From CAWJMD01 sp963845675 (lineage in GTDB: Bacteria > Actinomycetota > Actinomycetes > Actinomycetales > CAWJMD01), in the NCBI GenBank assembly GCA_963845675.1, contig CAWJSX010000001.1, forward strand, positions 496,001 to 560,000: a DNA stretch of 64,000 bases, written 5' to 3'. Shown here one piece after another: positions 19,592 to 28,854 of this stretch. The notes below the pieces were generated by a model. The model was not told the origin of the DNA. It saw only the letters and a list, made by a program, of their open reading frames with translations, and searched no databases. The position numbers and the translations under genes were made by a program. Positions within the stretch are counted from its first letter, which is position 1; the number at the start of each line of letters is the position of its first letter.

Positions 19592-20786
19592 CCGACGCGC
19601 TCCACCAGCAACGCCAGGCCCTGACCGCCACCGACCGCGCACGTGGCCAGCCCGAGGGTGCCCGCGGGCACGTCGGCACGGACCAGGTGGCCGAAGAACC
19701 GCACGACGAGCAGGGCGCCCGACGCTCCCCAGGGGTGTCCGAGGGCGATCGCTCCGCCCGTCGGGCAGACGCGCGCTGCGTCGGCGCCCAGCGGGTCGAG
19801 ACCGAGCGCGTCGGTGCAGGCCAGCAGCTGGGCGGCGAAGGCCTCCGTCATCTCGAGGACGGCGACGTCGTCGAGGCGGGCACGCCGTCCGGTCGAGCAC
19901 CGCCGCACCGCGGGCACGGGTCCGAGGCCGGGCAGCCGCGGGTCGACGCCGCGCGCCACCCAGCCGCGCACCGCCAGGCCGGGCAGTCCGAGGCGCGCCC
20001 GGAGGTGCTCGGGCACGATCGCCACTGCTGCCGCGCCGTCGCTGACGCCACAGGAGTTGCCCGCCGTCACCGAGCCGCCGGGTGCGAAGGCACCGGGCAG
20101 CCGGCCCAGGACGTCCGGCCGGAGCCTGGGCCGCGGCCGCTCGTCCGCCGTCACCGCACCGACGCGCACGAGCTCGTCGTCGAACACACCGGCCCGGGCG
20201 GCCCCGACGGTCAGGTGGTGGGACCGCAGCGCGTAGGCGTCCTGCCGCTCGCGCGAGACCCCGCAGCGGTCGGCGACGTCCTGCGCGGCCGGGCCCATGT
20301 CGGGGTCGCCGAGCTCGGCCGGGGCGAAGGGCGCACGGGTGTAGGCGACCGGGAGCTCGCCCGGCCCGGCGGGCCACGACCTCGTCGGGGCCGTGCTGGC
20401 GCTCTCGACCCCGCCGGCGAGAACGACCTCGGCCGCACCGGCCAGGACGGCGGCGGCGCCCACGTGCACGGCCTCCTGCCCGCTGCCGCACTGCCGGTCG
20501 ACGGTCACCCCCGGCACCGCCGTCCCGAGACCCGGCGGCCAGCGCGGCGACCCTCGCCGGGTTGCCCGCCGGGGCCCATCACGTTGCCGAGGACGACCTC
20601 GTCGACGGGTGCCTCGATGCCCAGGGCCGTCAGGTCGGCGCGGAGCGCGGCGAGCACCGGGGTGGCCAGACCCGTGACGTCGACATCTGCGAGCGAGTGG
20701 CCCGCCGTGCCCACGGGCGTGCGGCGGGCGGCGACGACGACGGGAGTGCGGTCCGGGGCCGGGACGGCGTGGGGGGCGACGGTCAT
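19588..20786 (-). CDS. Thiolase (acetyl-CoA acetyltransferase family, YhfS-like)
   Basis: About 399 residues from ATG 20786 (MTVAPHAVPAPDRTPVVVAARRTP). Catalytic residues are in place: nucleophilic Cys in VTVDRQCGSGQEAVHVG, His in GGAIALGHPWGASGALLV, second Cys in LGLATCAVGGGQGLALL. Frame breaks near 20545 and 20380. It lies between the BioY-ligase gene and bioM with ATGA coupling to bioM, recalling the Bacillus subtilis BirA-regulated yhfU (bioY)-yhfT (ligase)-yhfS (thiolase) group. The reaction in biotin metabolism is not known; thiolytic shortening or synthesis of a pimeloyl-type acyl-CoA is a reasonable guess. Confidence 0.87.
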
Positions 20787-20838
20787 GGCGTCCGTCAGCG
20801 TAGGGCGCGCGAAGCAGGTGCCGACCACCCGAGGCCGG

Positions 20839-22582
20839 TCAGGCCAACGGACCGCTGAGCACGCGGTCCTCGGCGACGTCGGCGCGAGCCGCGGCACGGT
20901 CCGGCTTGCCGGAGGAGGTCCGGGGCAGGTCGTCCACCCGCGCCCAGCGTCGTGGCCGCGAGGGCGCGGGCAGCCGCTGCACCGCCGCGCGCAGGTCGTC
21001 CGCGGAGGCGTCACCGACGACCACGGCGGTGACGAGCTCTCCCCAGCCGGACGTCGGGTCGCCCCACGACGAGCACGGCCCGGACGCCGGGCACCGACGC
21101 CAGCACCTGCTCCACGTCCTCGGCGGCGACCGTGTGGCCACCCGTCGAGATCGACGCCGCTCCGCGTCCTGCGACCACGTAGCCGCCGTCGACCGCAGCA
21201 CCTCGGTCACCGACCGTCGCCCAGCCGTCCGGGTCGGTGCGCAGGGGGCCGTCGCCCTCGTCGAGGTAGCCCTCGGCGAGGTAGGGCGAGCGGGCCCAGA
21301 GGTCCCCACCACGCAGCGCGACCTCGACACCCGGGAAGGGCCGCCACGGACCGCCGTCCGCCGACCAGCCGACGAACGAGAGCTCGGCCGCCCCGTAGTA
21401 CTCGCGCACGGACCAGCCCTCGGCGAGGCAGGCGTCGCGGTGGGCGTCGGTCACGGGCTCGCCCGCCAGCACCACCGTCCGCAGACGGGGCGGCGCCTGC
21501 CGGGACCCCCGGAGCCGGGGGAGTGCGCTCGGGACGGTGTGCAGCAGTGTGGCGTCGGTGGGGTCCTCGCCGGCGAGCACCGTCCTCGCGCCGACCGTGG
21601 TCGCGTGCCAGGCCGCGTAGAGCGACAGCGACGACCACAGCGGGCCCGGCGTCCACACGACGTCGTCGTCCGTCAGGCCGAGCAGGTCCGTCAGCGGGGC
21701 GACGCTGTCCAGCCAGGAGGCCCGGGTCCGGACGACTCCCCGCGGGCGCCCGGCACTGCCGGAGGTGAAGAGGACCATCACCCCCGGTCCGAGCAGTCCC
21801 CTGCCGTGCGCTCGTTGGACCTGGTCGCGAGCCGCTCGGGCGAGGTCGTCGGGCCAGGTCGGGTCGAGGACGGCGACCGGCCGGCCTCGGTCCAGCGCCG
21901 CGGTGAAGGCCGTGAGCGTGGAGCGCTGGTCGCGGCCGTGCAGCAGCAGGGGCGTCACGCGACCTCTGCGGACTCCCGGGAGCGCGGACCGTGCCGGCGT
22001 CAGGTCGGGTACCGCCCGGTGCACAGCCGCGGCGACCGACGTCGCGACGACGACCTTCACGAGGTCACCCGGCAGGAAGACGGCGGCAGCCACGGCGGTG
22101 GCGACCAGTCCGCTGGTCCCGGCGACCGCCGCGCTCACCGGGATCCCGATCGCGTAGACCACGACGATGCCGCCGACGACGTTCGCCAACCCGCCCCACC
22201 ACAGCGGGTACCGGGGCAGCATGCGCTGCACCAGCCACCCGGTCACGAACGCACCGACGGCGAAGCCCACGAGGTACCCGGCGCTGGGGCCGGCGAACAC
22301 CGCGAGACCACCACGTCCGCCGGACAGCAGCGGCAGACCCGCCGCCACGAGGACCAGGAACGTCACGACCGCGAGCGCGCCGCGCCGGGCGCCGAGGATC
22401 GAGCCGGCGAGCATGATCCCGAGGGTCTGCAGCGTGATCGGTACGGGGTTGCCCGGGATCGAGATCGCACCAGGAAGCCCCAGAGCGCCGATGAGGGCGG
22501 CGAAGCTGGCGACGAGCGCGAGGTCACGGGCCGGCAGACGTCGGCGTGTCGTGGGGGAGGCGTCGCGCCGCGGTGCTGTCAT
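20839..22582 (-). CDS. bioY: BioY biotin transporter fused to an AMP-forming acyl-CoA ligase-like domain
   Basis: One continuous frame from ATG 22582 to about 21060, completed to the stop at 20839 after one frame break. Residues 1-195 are BioY: LVASFAALIGALGLPGAISI, NPVPITLQTLGIMLAGSILG, AGPSAGYLVGFAVGAFVTG, LPGDLVKVVVATSVAAAVH. Residues 210-580 are a short AMP-binding ligase: VMVLFTSGSAGRPRGVVR (A3), VREYYGAAELSFVGW (A5), DPDGWATVGDRGA (A7), and the C-terminal lysine in PRTSSGKPDRAA (A10). The ligase lacks most of the usual N-terminal lobe. A lost BioY stop cannot be excluded in this error-prone sequence: GTG in GGTCGCGTGACGCCC (about 21960) could be a separate ligase start. Confidence 0.85.
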
Positions 22583-22723
22583 GGCTGTGAGGGTAGGGCG
22601 TGCCGGACGTCCCTCGACCGCGGCTCCCGGGCTTCATGTCGGTGCCTGACGTGCCGATGGTCACGTGAGGCCGCAGGAGGCGCGGCCGGACACGCCCCAG
22701 AGCGGAAGGAGGGGTCGAGCGCG

Positions 22724-23956
22724 ATGGACACGACGGCACCGGCGCGGCGCCGCTCGCGGGTCGGACGCGAGACCGTCATCGACTCCGGCGGCAAGGTCGT
22801 CGGGTACGAGCTCCTGTTCCACCCCGCGGAGGGTGACGACGAGGTCTCGCGCGACGCCTCCACGTCGGGGGTCATCACCGCGGCGTTCGGCAGCTTCGCC
22901 TCGCAGGTCTTCGGTACCCGTCGCCAGCTGTACGTGAACGCCCCCCGGGCCTTCTTCACCACCCGTCGTGACATGCCCTTCAGCCCGCAGAACGTGGTGC
23001 TCGAGATCCTCGGCGACGTCGAGGTCGACGAGGCGATCGTCGACGGCGTCATCCGGTTGAAGGAGCGCGGCTTCCGCGTCGCCGTCGACGGGTGGGCCAC
23101 CGGCCCCGACTACGAGCGCCTGCTGCCGATCGTCGATGTCGTCAAGGTCGACCTCGCCGACCTCGCGCACATCGCCCCCGAGGCACCCGCTCTGGCGCAG
23201 TTCGTCGACTACGTGCACGAGATGGCCCCCACCGCGCACCTGCTCGCAGACGGCGTGAAGGACGAGGCGACCCGTGCGCGCTGCGTCTCGGCCGGCTTCA
23301 CGCTCTTCCAGGGCCCGCACTTCCACAAGCGCTCGTCGCCCGCGTCCGCGACGAGCGTCTCCCAGCTCGTGTCGCTGCGGCTGCTCGCGGCCCTCAGCGA
23401 CCCGGAGACGTCCGCGAACCTCATCGAGCAGCTGGTGTCTGCGGACGCCGGTCTGAGCCTGCGCGTGCTCGGGATGGCCAACTCCGCGGGCGGGGCCACG
23501 TACGAGGTCACCTCCCTGCGCCAGGCCATCGTGCTGGTCGGACGGCGACAGCTGACGGCCTGGGTGATGCTCGGCGCCTTCCACGGCCGGATGGACGGCG
23601 GCCGTGAGGAGGCCGTGGACGTGCTCACGCGGGCCCGGATGTGCGAGCTCCTGGCAGCCCGCGTCCCGGGCGTGGCCGCGGGCAACGCCTACGCAGCGGG
23701 CCTCGTCACCGGTGTCGTCGACATCCTCGGCGCGGACGCAGGGACCGTCGTCAAGTCGTCCAACCTCACCGATGTCGTGGCCAAGGCGGTGCTGGAGCGC
23801 GAGGGCGAGCTGGGTGCGCTGCTCGACGCCGTGGAGGAGTTCGACCAGACCGGGCTGACGACGTCCGAGATCCTCCACACGGACGTCGTCGAGAGCGCTC
23901 ACCTGCACGCCCTCGGCGCCGCCGTGATGACGGTCGACACGCTGATCGGTGACTGA
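22724..23956 (+). CDS. EAL-HDOD protein (YuxH type), degenerate phosphodiesterase
   Basis: 410 residues from ATG 22724 after GGAAGGAGGGG. Residues 15-205 are an EAL fold: RETVIDSGGKVVGYELLFHP, LYVNAPRAFF, RVAVDGWATGPDYERLL, VVKVDLADL, HLLADGVKDEATRARC. The EAL glutamate motif reads YELLF and DDFG reads DGWA, so cyclic-di-GMP hydrolysis is unlikely. Residues 210-410 are an HDOD domain (RLLAALSDPETSANLIEQLVSADAGLSLRVLGMANSA, LRQAIVLVGRRQLTAWVML). Such proteins act as signalling adaptors. It is alone and divergent from bioY. Confidence 0.88.
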   Translation: MDTTAPARRRSRVGRETVIDSGGKVVGYELLFHPAEGDDEVSRDASTSGVITAAFGSFASQVFGTRRQLYVNAPRAFFTTRRDMPFSPQNVVLEILGDVEVDEAIVDGVIRLKERGFRVAVDGWATGPDYERLLPIVDVVKVDLADLAHIAPEAPALAQFVDYVHEMAPTAHLLADGVKDEATRARCVSAGFTLFQGPHFHKRSSPASATSVSQLVSLRLLAALSDPETSANLIEQLVSADAGLSLRVLGMANSAGGATYEVTSLRQAIVLVGRRQLTAWVMLGAFHGRMDGGREEAVDVLTRARMCELLAARVPGVAAGNAYAAGLVTGVVDILGADAGTVVKSSNLTDVVAKAVLEREGELGALLDAVEEFDQTGLTTSEILHTDVVESAHLHALGAAVMTVDTLIGD

Positions 23957-23983
23957 CGCCGTCCGGAGGCCCTGACTCGGTGT

Positions 23984-25036
23984 TCAGTTCTGCGCGGCCG
24001 GGGGTGGTGCGGCGCCACCGCCGGGTCCGCCTGCCGCGGTCTCGGTCGTCTCGCCGCTGAAGCAGGTCAGCACGGCGTTCTCCTCGACCTGGTTGGCGTG
24101 GTAGTGGTAGCCGAGTTCGGGGGTCTCGTGGCCGTTGCACTGGTCGAGGCCGGCGTCGGTCTCGACAGTCGGGTCGTACGGGGCGTGGATGGCGTAACCG
24201 TCGAGGGCGTAGCCGAACAAGGCGGTCTCGCCGTCGGGCACGTCTGCGGTGGAGTCCGAACAGCCCGTCGTCGCGTGCATGTGGTAGCCCTCTGGTGGGT
24301 TGACGTGACCGCCGCAGGGGTCGAAGGCGCCGATCGTGTAGTTGCCCAGGATGAGGTCGATCGGTGCGCTGTTGTCGATGCGCACGCCGTCGAGAGTGAC
24401 GCCGAGCGTCATGCCGGCGCTGCTCGGGGTGTCGGCCATGACAGGGGTGACGGGGATCTCCACGGTGGTGGGAATCGGCCCCCCGCCTTCGGCCCACTCG
24501 ATCTCGCCGTAGACGCAGAGGTTCACCGGTCCGGCGTCGGCGTCCTCTTGGGGCGCGCCGGTGACGAGGTCGTTGAACTTCTCGGAGGTGTCGGTCGACA
24601 GGACGTTGCCGTCCTCGTCGTAGAGCTTCCAGGTGGTGTCGCCATAGATGTCGGCGAGGTCGACGATGAACTGGCCGTCGATGTCGTACACGGCCTCGCC
24701 GTCGAACCAGATCCCGGCGGCGCCGTCGGACGTGGTCGCCGGACACCAGGGCCCGATCGTGTCACGGTTCGCCGGGAACCCGGCGATCGTCAGTTCGTAG
24801 CACGAGGTCTCGGTGCCGTCGGTCAACGTGCAGTCTGTCGTCAGGGGCTCCTCGACGAGAGCACCGTCGAGAAACGAGTCGACATCGAGACCGTCGGTCG
24901 TGGCGCCCGCTGTGGCGGCTAGCTCGTCGGCGCCAGAGGTCGAGCTCGACGCATCGCCGTCGTCGGGCGAGGCACACGACGCGGTGAACAGCGCGGCGGC
25001 GACGATCAGAACGAGCAGACGGAGGGGGGACGACAT
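23984..25036 (-). CDS. YHYH-domain lipoprotein
   Basis: 350 residues from ATG 25036 (upstream AGAGGAACC). A signal peptide (LRLLVLIVAAALF) ends in lipobox TASC with C21, followed by an acidic Ser/Asp linker, so it is a surface lipoprotein. The C-terminal half is the YHYH domain: YTIGAFDPCGGHVNPPEGYHMHATTG, LFGYALDGYAIHAPYDP, LDQCNGHETPELGYHYHANQ. The His-rich motifs suggest metal binding. The extreme C-terminus is Gly/Pro/Ala-rich. YHYH proteins have no settled function. It is transcribed alone. Confidence 0.85.
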   Translation of the reverse strand: MSSPLRLLVLIVAAALFTASCASPDDGDASSSTSGADELAATAGATTDGLDVDSFLDGALVEEPLTTDCTLTDGTETSCYELTIAGFPANRDTIGPWCPATTSDGAAGIWFDGEAVYDIDGQFIVDLADIYGDTTWKLYDEDGNVLSTDTSEKFNDLVTGAPQEDADAGPVNLCVYGEIEWAEGGGPIPTTVEIPVTPVMADTPSSAGMTLGVTLDGVRIDNSAPIDLILGNYTIGAFDPCGGHVNPPEGYHMHATTGCSDSTADVPDGETALFGYALDGYAIHAPYDPTVETDAGLDQCNGHETPELGYHYHANQVEENAVLTCFSGETTETAAGGPGGGAAPPPAAQN

Positions 25037-25183
25037 GAACCTGGTTCCTCTCGGGCGGTCGGGCGCTGCCGCATGCACCGTGACCGACGCACCTGTGCCG
25101 TCGCTGTGAGAACGAGCTACCGGGCCGGATGGTGCGTGCCGGTACACTCCGGATCCCCTGGCCGCCGAGCGGGACGAGGAGTC

Positions 25184-26116
25184 ATGGACGTCGACGGTGC
25201 CGGGATCCTGGCCGGGGTCGGCAACACGCCTGTCGTCCGGCTGCGTCGCGTCGTCCCTTCGTCAGGGTGCCGGGTGCTGGTCAAGCTCGAGTCGGCCAAC
25301 CCCACCGGGTCGATGAAGGACCGGATGGCCGTCGAGGTGGTCCGGTCGGCCGCCGCGGACGGTCGCCTCCCCGTCGGCGGGACGGTCGTCGAGTACACGG
25401 CCGGGACGACCGGGATCTCGCTGGCCTTCGTCTGCGCCGCCCTGGGGTACGGGCTGCACGTGGTGTTCTCGGACGCCTTCACCGTCGAGAAGCGGCGCAC
25501 GATGCTGGCCCTGGGCGCCGAGATCACCGACGAGCCGAGCGACGAGGGACGCATCACCGAGGACCTGATCAAGCGGATGATCGCCACGTCGGCCGACATC
25601 AGCCGGCGGCCCGGGCACTGGTGGTCCGACCAGCTGAACAACCACGACGGCGTGCGCGGCTACGAGCAGCTCGGCGAGGAGATCTGGGAGCAGTCGGGTG
25701 GCGAGGTGGACGCCTTCGTCCAGACCGTCGGCACCGCGCACTCGATCCACGGCGTCACCCACGCGCTGCGCCGACATCGCCCCGACGTCGAGGTGGTCGC
25801 CGTCGAGCCCGAGGAGTCCGCCGTGCTGTCCGGGGGACCGACCGGTGCCCATCGCATCGAAGGCATCGGGATCGGGTTCCTGCCGCCGCTGTGGGAGCGC
25901 CGGCTGGTCGACTCGGTCGACACGGTCGCCAGCACCGACGCCCAGGAGATGGCGCGGCGCCTGGCCCGCGAGGAGGGCCTGTTCGCCGGCACGTCGACCG
26001 GCGCCAACGTGATCGCGGCGCTGCGCGTGGCCGAGCGCCTCGACTCCGCCTCCACGGTGGTGACCGTCGCCGTCGACTCAGGGCTGCGGTACCTGAGCAC
26101 CGCCCCCTACGGCTGA
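25184..26116 (+). CDS. Cysteine synthase/PLP beta-family enzyme
   Basis: 310 residues from ATG 25184 after GAGGAG. N-terminal LAGVGNTPVVRL, PLP lysine in NPTGSMKDRMAVEVV, phosphate and substrate loop EYTAGTTGISLAFVCAALGY, and C-terminal TVGTAHSIHGVTHALRRHRPDVEVVAVEP with HRIEGIGIGFLPP. Resembles O-acetylserine sulfhydrylase and cystathionine beta-synthase-like enzymes. The AGTTGIS loop and GTAHSI (instead of GTGGT) differ from housekeeping CysK, so the acceptor may not be sulfide. The 3' end overlaps the convergent membrane gene by 9 bp. Confidence 0.85.
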   Translation: MDVDGAGILAGVGNTPVVRLRRVVPSSGCRVLVKLESANPTGSMKDRMAVEVVRSAAADGRLPVGGTVVEYTAGTTGISLAFVCAALGYGLHVVFSDAFTVEKRRTMLALGAEITDEPSDEGRITEDLIKRMIATSADISRRPGHWWSDQLNNHDGVRGYEQLGEEIWEQSGGEVDAFVQTVGTAHSIHGVTHALRRHRPDVEVVAVEPEESAVLSGGPTGAHRIEGIGIGFLPPLWERRLVDSVDTVASTDAQEMARRLAREEGLFAGTSTGANVIAALRVAERLDSASTVVTVAVDSGLRYLSTAPYG

Positions 26117-26947
26117 GACGGGACGGCCTTGGCGTCCCGTGACCGCGGACGCCACAGGGCGGACGAACCGGCGCCGCCGACGACACCAAGACCCACCAGG
26201 AAGGCCACGTACAACCAGGTGGTGAGGTCGTCCCACGCGACGAGGGTCCGGAACCGTGGCGACCGCCACCAGCTGGAGTGCGGCGAGCACCAGGCAGGCC
26301 GGCAGCGCGGCGGCGCCGGCGTCGAGCCGGTTCGCCCGCCACAGGTGGAGCGCGAGGACGGCCAGACCGACGAGCCAGGCGCCGACGGCCTGGGCGGTCA
26401 GGACGGTGAGCGGCCAGGGCCACAGGCGCGCGCCGTCCTCGGGCCGCAGGAGCAGCACCGCACCGGCAAGCCCCATCACGAGCCCCTGCGCGCCCAGGGC
26501 GAGCCGGAGGGTCCGGGGGAGCGGCGTGGACGCGGACGGCGCCGCGGGAGCGCGTGCCTGGCGCCACCGGACGACCGCGAGGACGGGTGGGACGCCGACG
26601 TAGATGCCGAGCCACGCCCAGGTGACGGCGCGCGTGACCGGATCCGGGTCGAACAGGTGGAACCGGTCGAGGTGCAGGAGCGTGACGACGAGCGTCAGCG
26701 TCGTGAACACCATCACGGCGGGCACGGCGGCCCGCGCGCGCGACCAGGCCGGCTGGCGCGCCGCGACCATCTCCAGGACTGCCGCCGACGCGTAGCCCGC
26801 GCCGAGGAAGGCGGCCGTGAGCGGCACGTCGATCGTCCAGGCGAAGAAGCGGTCGGTGCGCGTGGTCAGGAACGTGAGCGGCAGGGACTGGGCCAGGACG
26901 AGGACGCCGGCGACCCACAGCATCCGTCGCATCGCCGGTGTCGTCAT
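26108..26947 (-). CDS. Multi-pass membrane protein, family not recognised
   Basis: About 280 residues from ATG 26947 (MTTPAMRRMLWVAGVLVLAQ) with seven or so hydrophobic segments: LVLAQSLPLTFL, AWTIDVPLTAAFLGAGYASAAVLEMV, VPAVMVFTTLTLVVTLLHL, RAVTWAWLGIYVGVPPVLAVV, LALGAQGLVMGLAGAVLLL, LTVLTAQAVGAWLVGLAVLALHLW, ACLVLAALQLVAVAT. A frame break near 26253 hides the true C-terminus (TLVAWDDLTTWLYVAFLVG ... AVPSQP, stop TAG). The frame runs on from the upstream DUF5995 gene without a stop; an ATGA at the junction suggests they are normally coupled separate genes. Confidence 0.65.
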
Positions 26948-27692
26948 CGCCCATCGCCGCCGACCGGGGCGAGCCGGACAGGACCCGAACCCGCGCACGG
27001 CCAGGTTCAGCAGGACGGGTCCACGGGCGTTCAGCTGCGTGACGCGTCGGGCGCTGAGCGTCTCCAGGTCGCGCAGTGCGCGTGAGTAGGCGTCCGGACC
27101 CCGCCGACGGGCCTGGTCCAGCACGAGCGCGTTGACCCACACCTTCTCGCGCGACTCCCGGAGGAACCGCATGGTGCCCAGCCGGTTCAGTGGTCGCAGG
27201 ACCCGGTCGGTCAGGCTCGTGCCGCCGACTCTGGCGAGCTCGTCGTCCTCCGCGGACACGCGTGCGGCCAGCACCTCGTCGAGGTGCCGGTGGTCGGCCT
27301 GACGCGACCGCATGACGGCCTGGTCGTCGAAGTCCTCGCTCGGGATGACGGCCACCAGCGCCTGGGGGAGGTCGAAGTTGATGTGGGCGTTCATCCCGAG
27401 CAGCACGTGGCGCAGGGGCGGCAGGGGAGTGGTCGTGAAGGCGACCGCCCACGGTTCCGCCGTCGGCTCGCCCCGCTGGACCGCCGTGAGGGCGTCCAGG
27501 TAGAGGTCGGCGAACACCACGTCCCAGCGCTCCACCCAGTCGTTGTCGCGGAAACGCCTGGCGCGCAGCTCGTCCCGCACAGCGATCGTCGTACGGAGGT
27601 AGGTCGCGTGGAAGAACCGGCGGCAGTCGTCGTCCGCCTGCATGCCGGCGAGGAGACGACTGCATGCGGTCCACCAGCGCGTCGATGCTCAC
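26948..27692 (-). CDS. DUF5995-family protein
   Basis: About 248 residues. The conserved start MSIDALVDRMQ (GTG 27692) continues after a one-base break near 27660 into RLLAGMQADDDCRRFFHATYLRTT, then WDVVFADLYLDAL, PLRHVLLGMNAHINFDLPQALVAV, AVMRSRQADHRHLDEVLAARV, FLRESREKVWVNALVLDQARR. This matches the actinobacterial DUF5995 family, whose function is unknown. The H-x-N-x-N-x-D segment (MNAHINFDL) could bind a metal. A repeat element sits 73-135 bp upstream of the start. The stop is not seen in frame before the membrane gene. Confidence 0.72.
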
Positions 27693-27764
27693 GGTGCGTG
27701 CGTCCGGGTCGATGGTGGCACCACCGGAGGGCGACCTCAACGGCTCCCGGCACCCCTCCGTCCT

Positions 27765-27827
27765 CGCAGATCGCGGCCTATCTGTCGGCGGGAGGGTCGT
27801 CCGCACCGCAGAAGGTGGCCGATCAGC
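27765..27827 (-). repeat. 63-bp intergenic repeat, copy 1
   Basis: Begins (plus strand) CGCAGATCGCGGCC and ends GGCCGATCAGC. Aligns without gaps to copy 2 at about 70% identity by eye, with a shared CAGATCG-CGGC-CxATCTG inverted repeat. Both copies lie upstream of a minus-strand gene start. Confidence 0.6.
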
Positions 27828-27844
27828 GACGCCAGGGGGCTTGG

Positions 27845-28477
27845 CTACCCGGCCTCGTCGTGATCGGACATGGCGATGAGCTCGCCGTGCCACGAGTGGT
27901 GCCACACCGCACCGGTCGAGCCGTTCACCGACAGCATCCCCACCACGTCCTCGCCGCGCATCGTGTGCAGCGTGTAGTAGCCGGGGAACGCGTCGGCCGC
28001 GTCGGCGCGTTCGCCGTCCCGGTGGTCGGCCAGCCACCGGTCCGCGACCTCTCGTGCCTCCTCGGCCGAGATGGTCGTCGCAGCAGCGCCGGCGGGGTGC
28101 ATGCCGTAGACGGTGTTCCACATCATGGCTGGACCCCACTCGACCCGTACGTCGCCGCGTCGGGGGTCGACCAGGACCTCGGTGGCCAGCTGCCCGGACG
28201 GGTCGACCAGCTCGGCGTAGAAGCCGTTGTCGAACTGCATGACCTCGCCGACGGCCAGGTCCCACCTCTCGGCGAACCGGTCCGCGGCCCGCTCGGCACC
28301 GGCGACGTCGGTCACCGGACCGTCGCCCCGGAGCACCGGCCCCATCACCGCTGCGGAGCCCATCGGCGGACCACCGGTCGAGGCTGCCCCGGTGACCCAG
28401 GCGAGTGAGCCGACCAAACCGACGAGGGCGGCCACCAGCACGGTGAGCGGCAGCCACCGGTCCCGCAGCAAGGTCAT
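27845..28477 (-). CDS. Membrane-anchored PepSY-like protein
   Basis: 210 residues from ATG 28477, which overlaps the stop of the SHOCT gene (ATGA). One N-terminal helix (RWLPLTVLVAALVGLVGSLAWV), then an extracytoplasmic domain with two PepSY-like units: DVAGAERAADRFAERWDLAVGEVMQFDNGFYAELVD and ISAEEAREVADRWLADHRDG, and a His/Met-rich end (LHTMRGEDVVGMLSVNGSTGAVWHHSWHGELIAMSDHDEAG). The Met, His and Trp content resembles proteins found beside copper systems, but no copper gene is visible. Operon with the SHOCT gene. Confidence 0.7.
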   Translation of the reverse strand: MTLLRDRWLPLTVLVAALVGLVGSLAWVTGAASTGGPPMGSAAVMGPVLRGDGPVTDVAGAERAADRFAERWDLAVGEVMQFDNGFYAELVDPSGQLATEVLVDPRRGDVRVEWGPAMMWNTVYGMHPAGAAATTISAEEAREVADRWLADHRDGERADAADAFPGYYTLHTMRGEDVVGMLSVNGSTGAVWHHSWHGELIAMSDHDEAG

Positions 28478-28752
28478 GACGCCGCGGTATCCCGCCCCGA
28501 GAGCCGGGCACGTGTCTGGGTGTAGGTGTCGATGTCGATCTCGCCGGACGCGAGACGTCGGTCGAGGATGTCTTGCGGTGTCTCCCACCCAGGTCCGGGC
28601 TTCCCGGACGGGGACGCAGGTCCACCGCGGCTGCCGGCCGGTCGCGCGAGCCGGATCACCGCCCAGACCACGAGTGCGACCAGACCGATCCACAGCAGGG
28701 GCATCAGCATCATCCAGCCCCACCCCCAGCCGTACCAGCTGCCGTCCATCAT
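28474..28752 (-). CDS. Small membrane protein with C-terminal SHOCT domain
   Basis: 92 residues from ATG 28752 (GGAGATGACGGACC upstream). A Trp/Gly/Met-rich start (MMDGSWYGWGWGWMMLMPLLW), one transmembrane helix (IGLVALVVWAVIRLA), a Pro/Gly linker and a SHOCT motif (TPQDILDRRLASGEIDIDTYTQTRARL). SHOCT domains are short oligomerisation or membrane-associated modules. Translationally coupled to the PepSY-like gene. Confidence 0.82.
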   Translation of the reverse strand: MMDGSWYGWGWGWMMLMPLLWIGLVALVVWAVIRLARPAGSRGGPASPSGKPGPGWETPQDILDRRLASGEIDIDTYTQTRARLSGRDTAAS

Positions 28753-28854
28753 GGTCCGTCATCTCCCTGCGCTCGGTGTCCGTCTCCACGGTGCGGCAGC
28801 GATGCCCACCACCCCAGAGGCTTTCGGCCCCCGACGCGTCGGCACCTCGTGCCA

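Noticed and set aside
20906..22723. Plus-strand upstream extension of the EAL-HDOD protein to over 1000 residues
   Set aside because: The extension is antisense to the BioY-ligase gene and compositionally biased; the ribosome site and domain start support ATG 22724.
27284..28408. Long plus-strand open frame of 374 codons
   Set aside because: It is antisense to the DUF5995 and PepSY-like genes; high GC keeps the opposite strand open and the translation is low-complexity.
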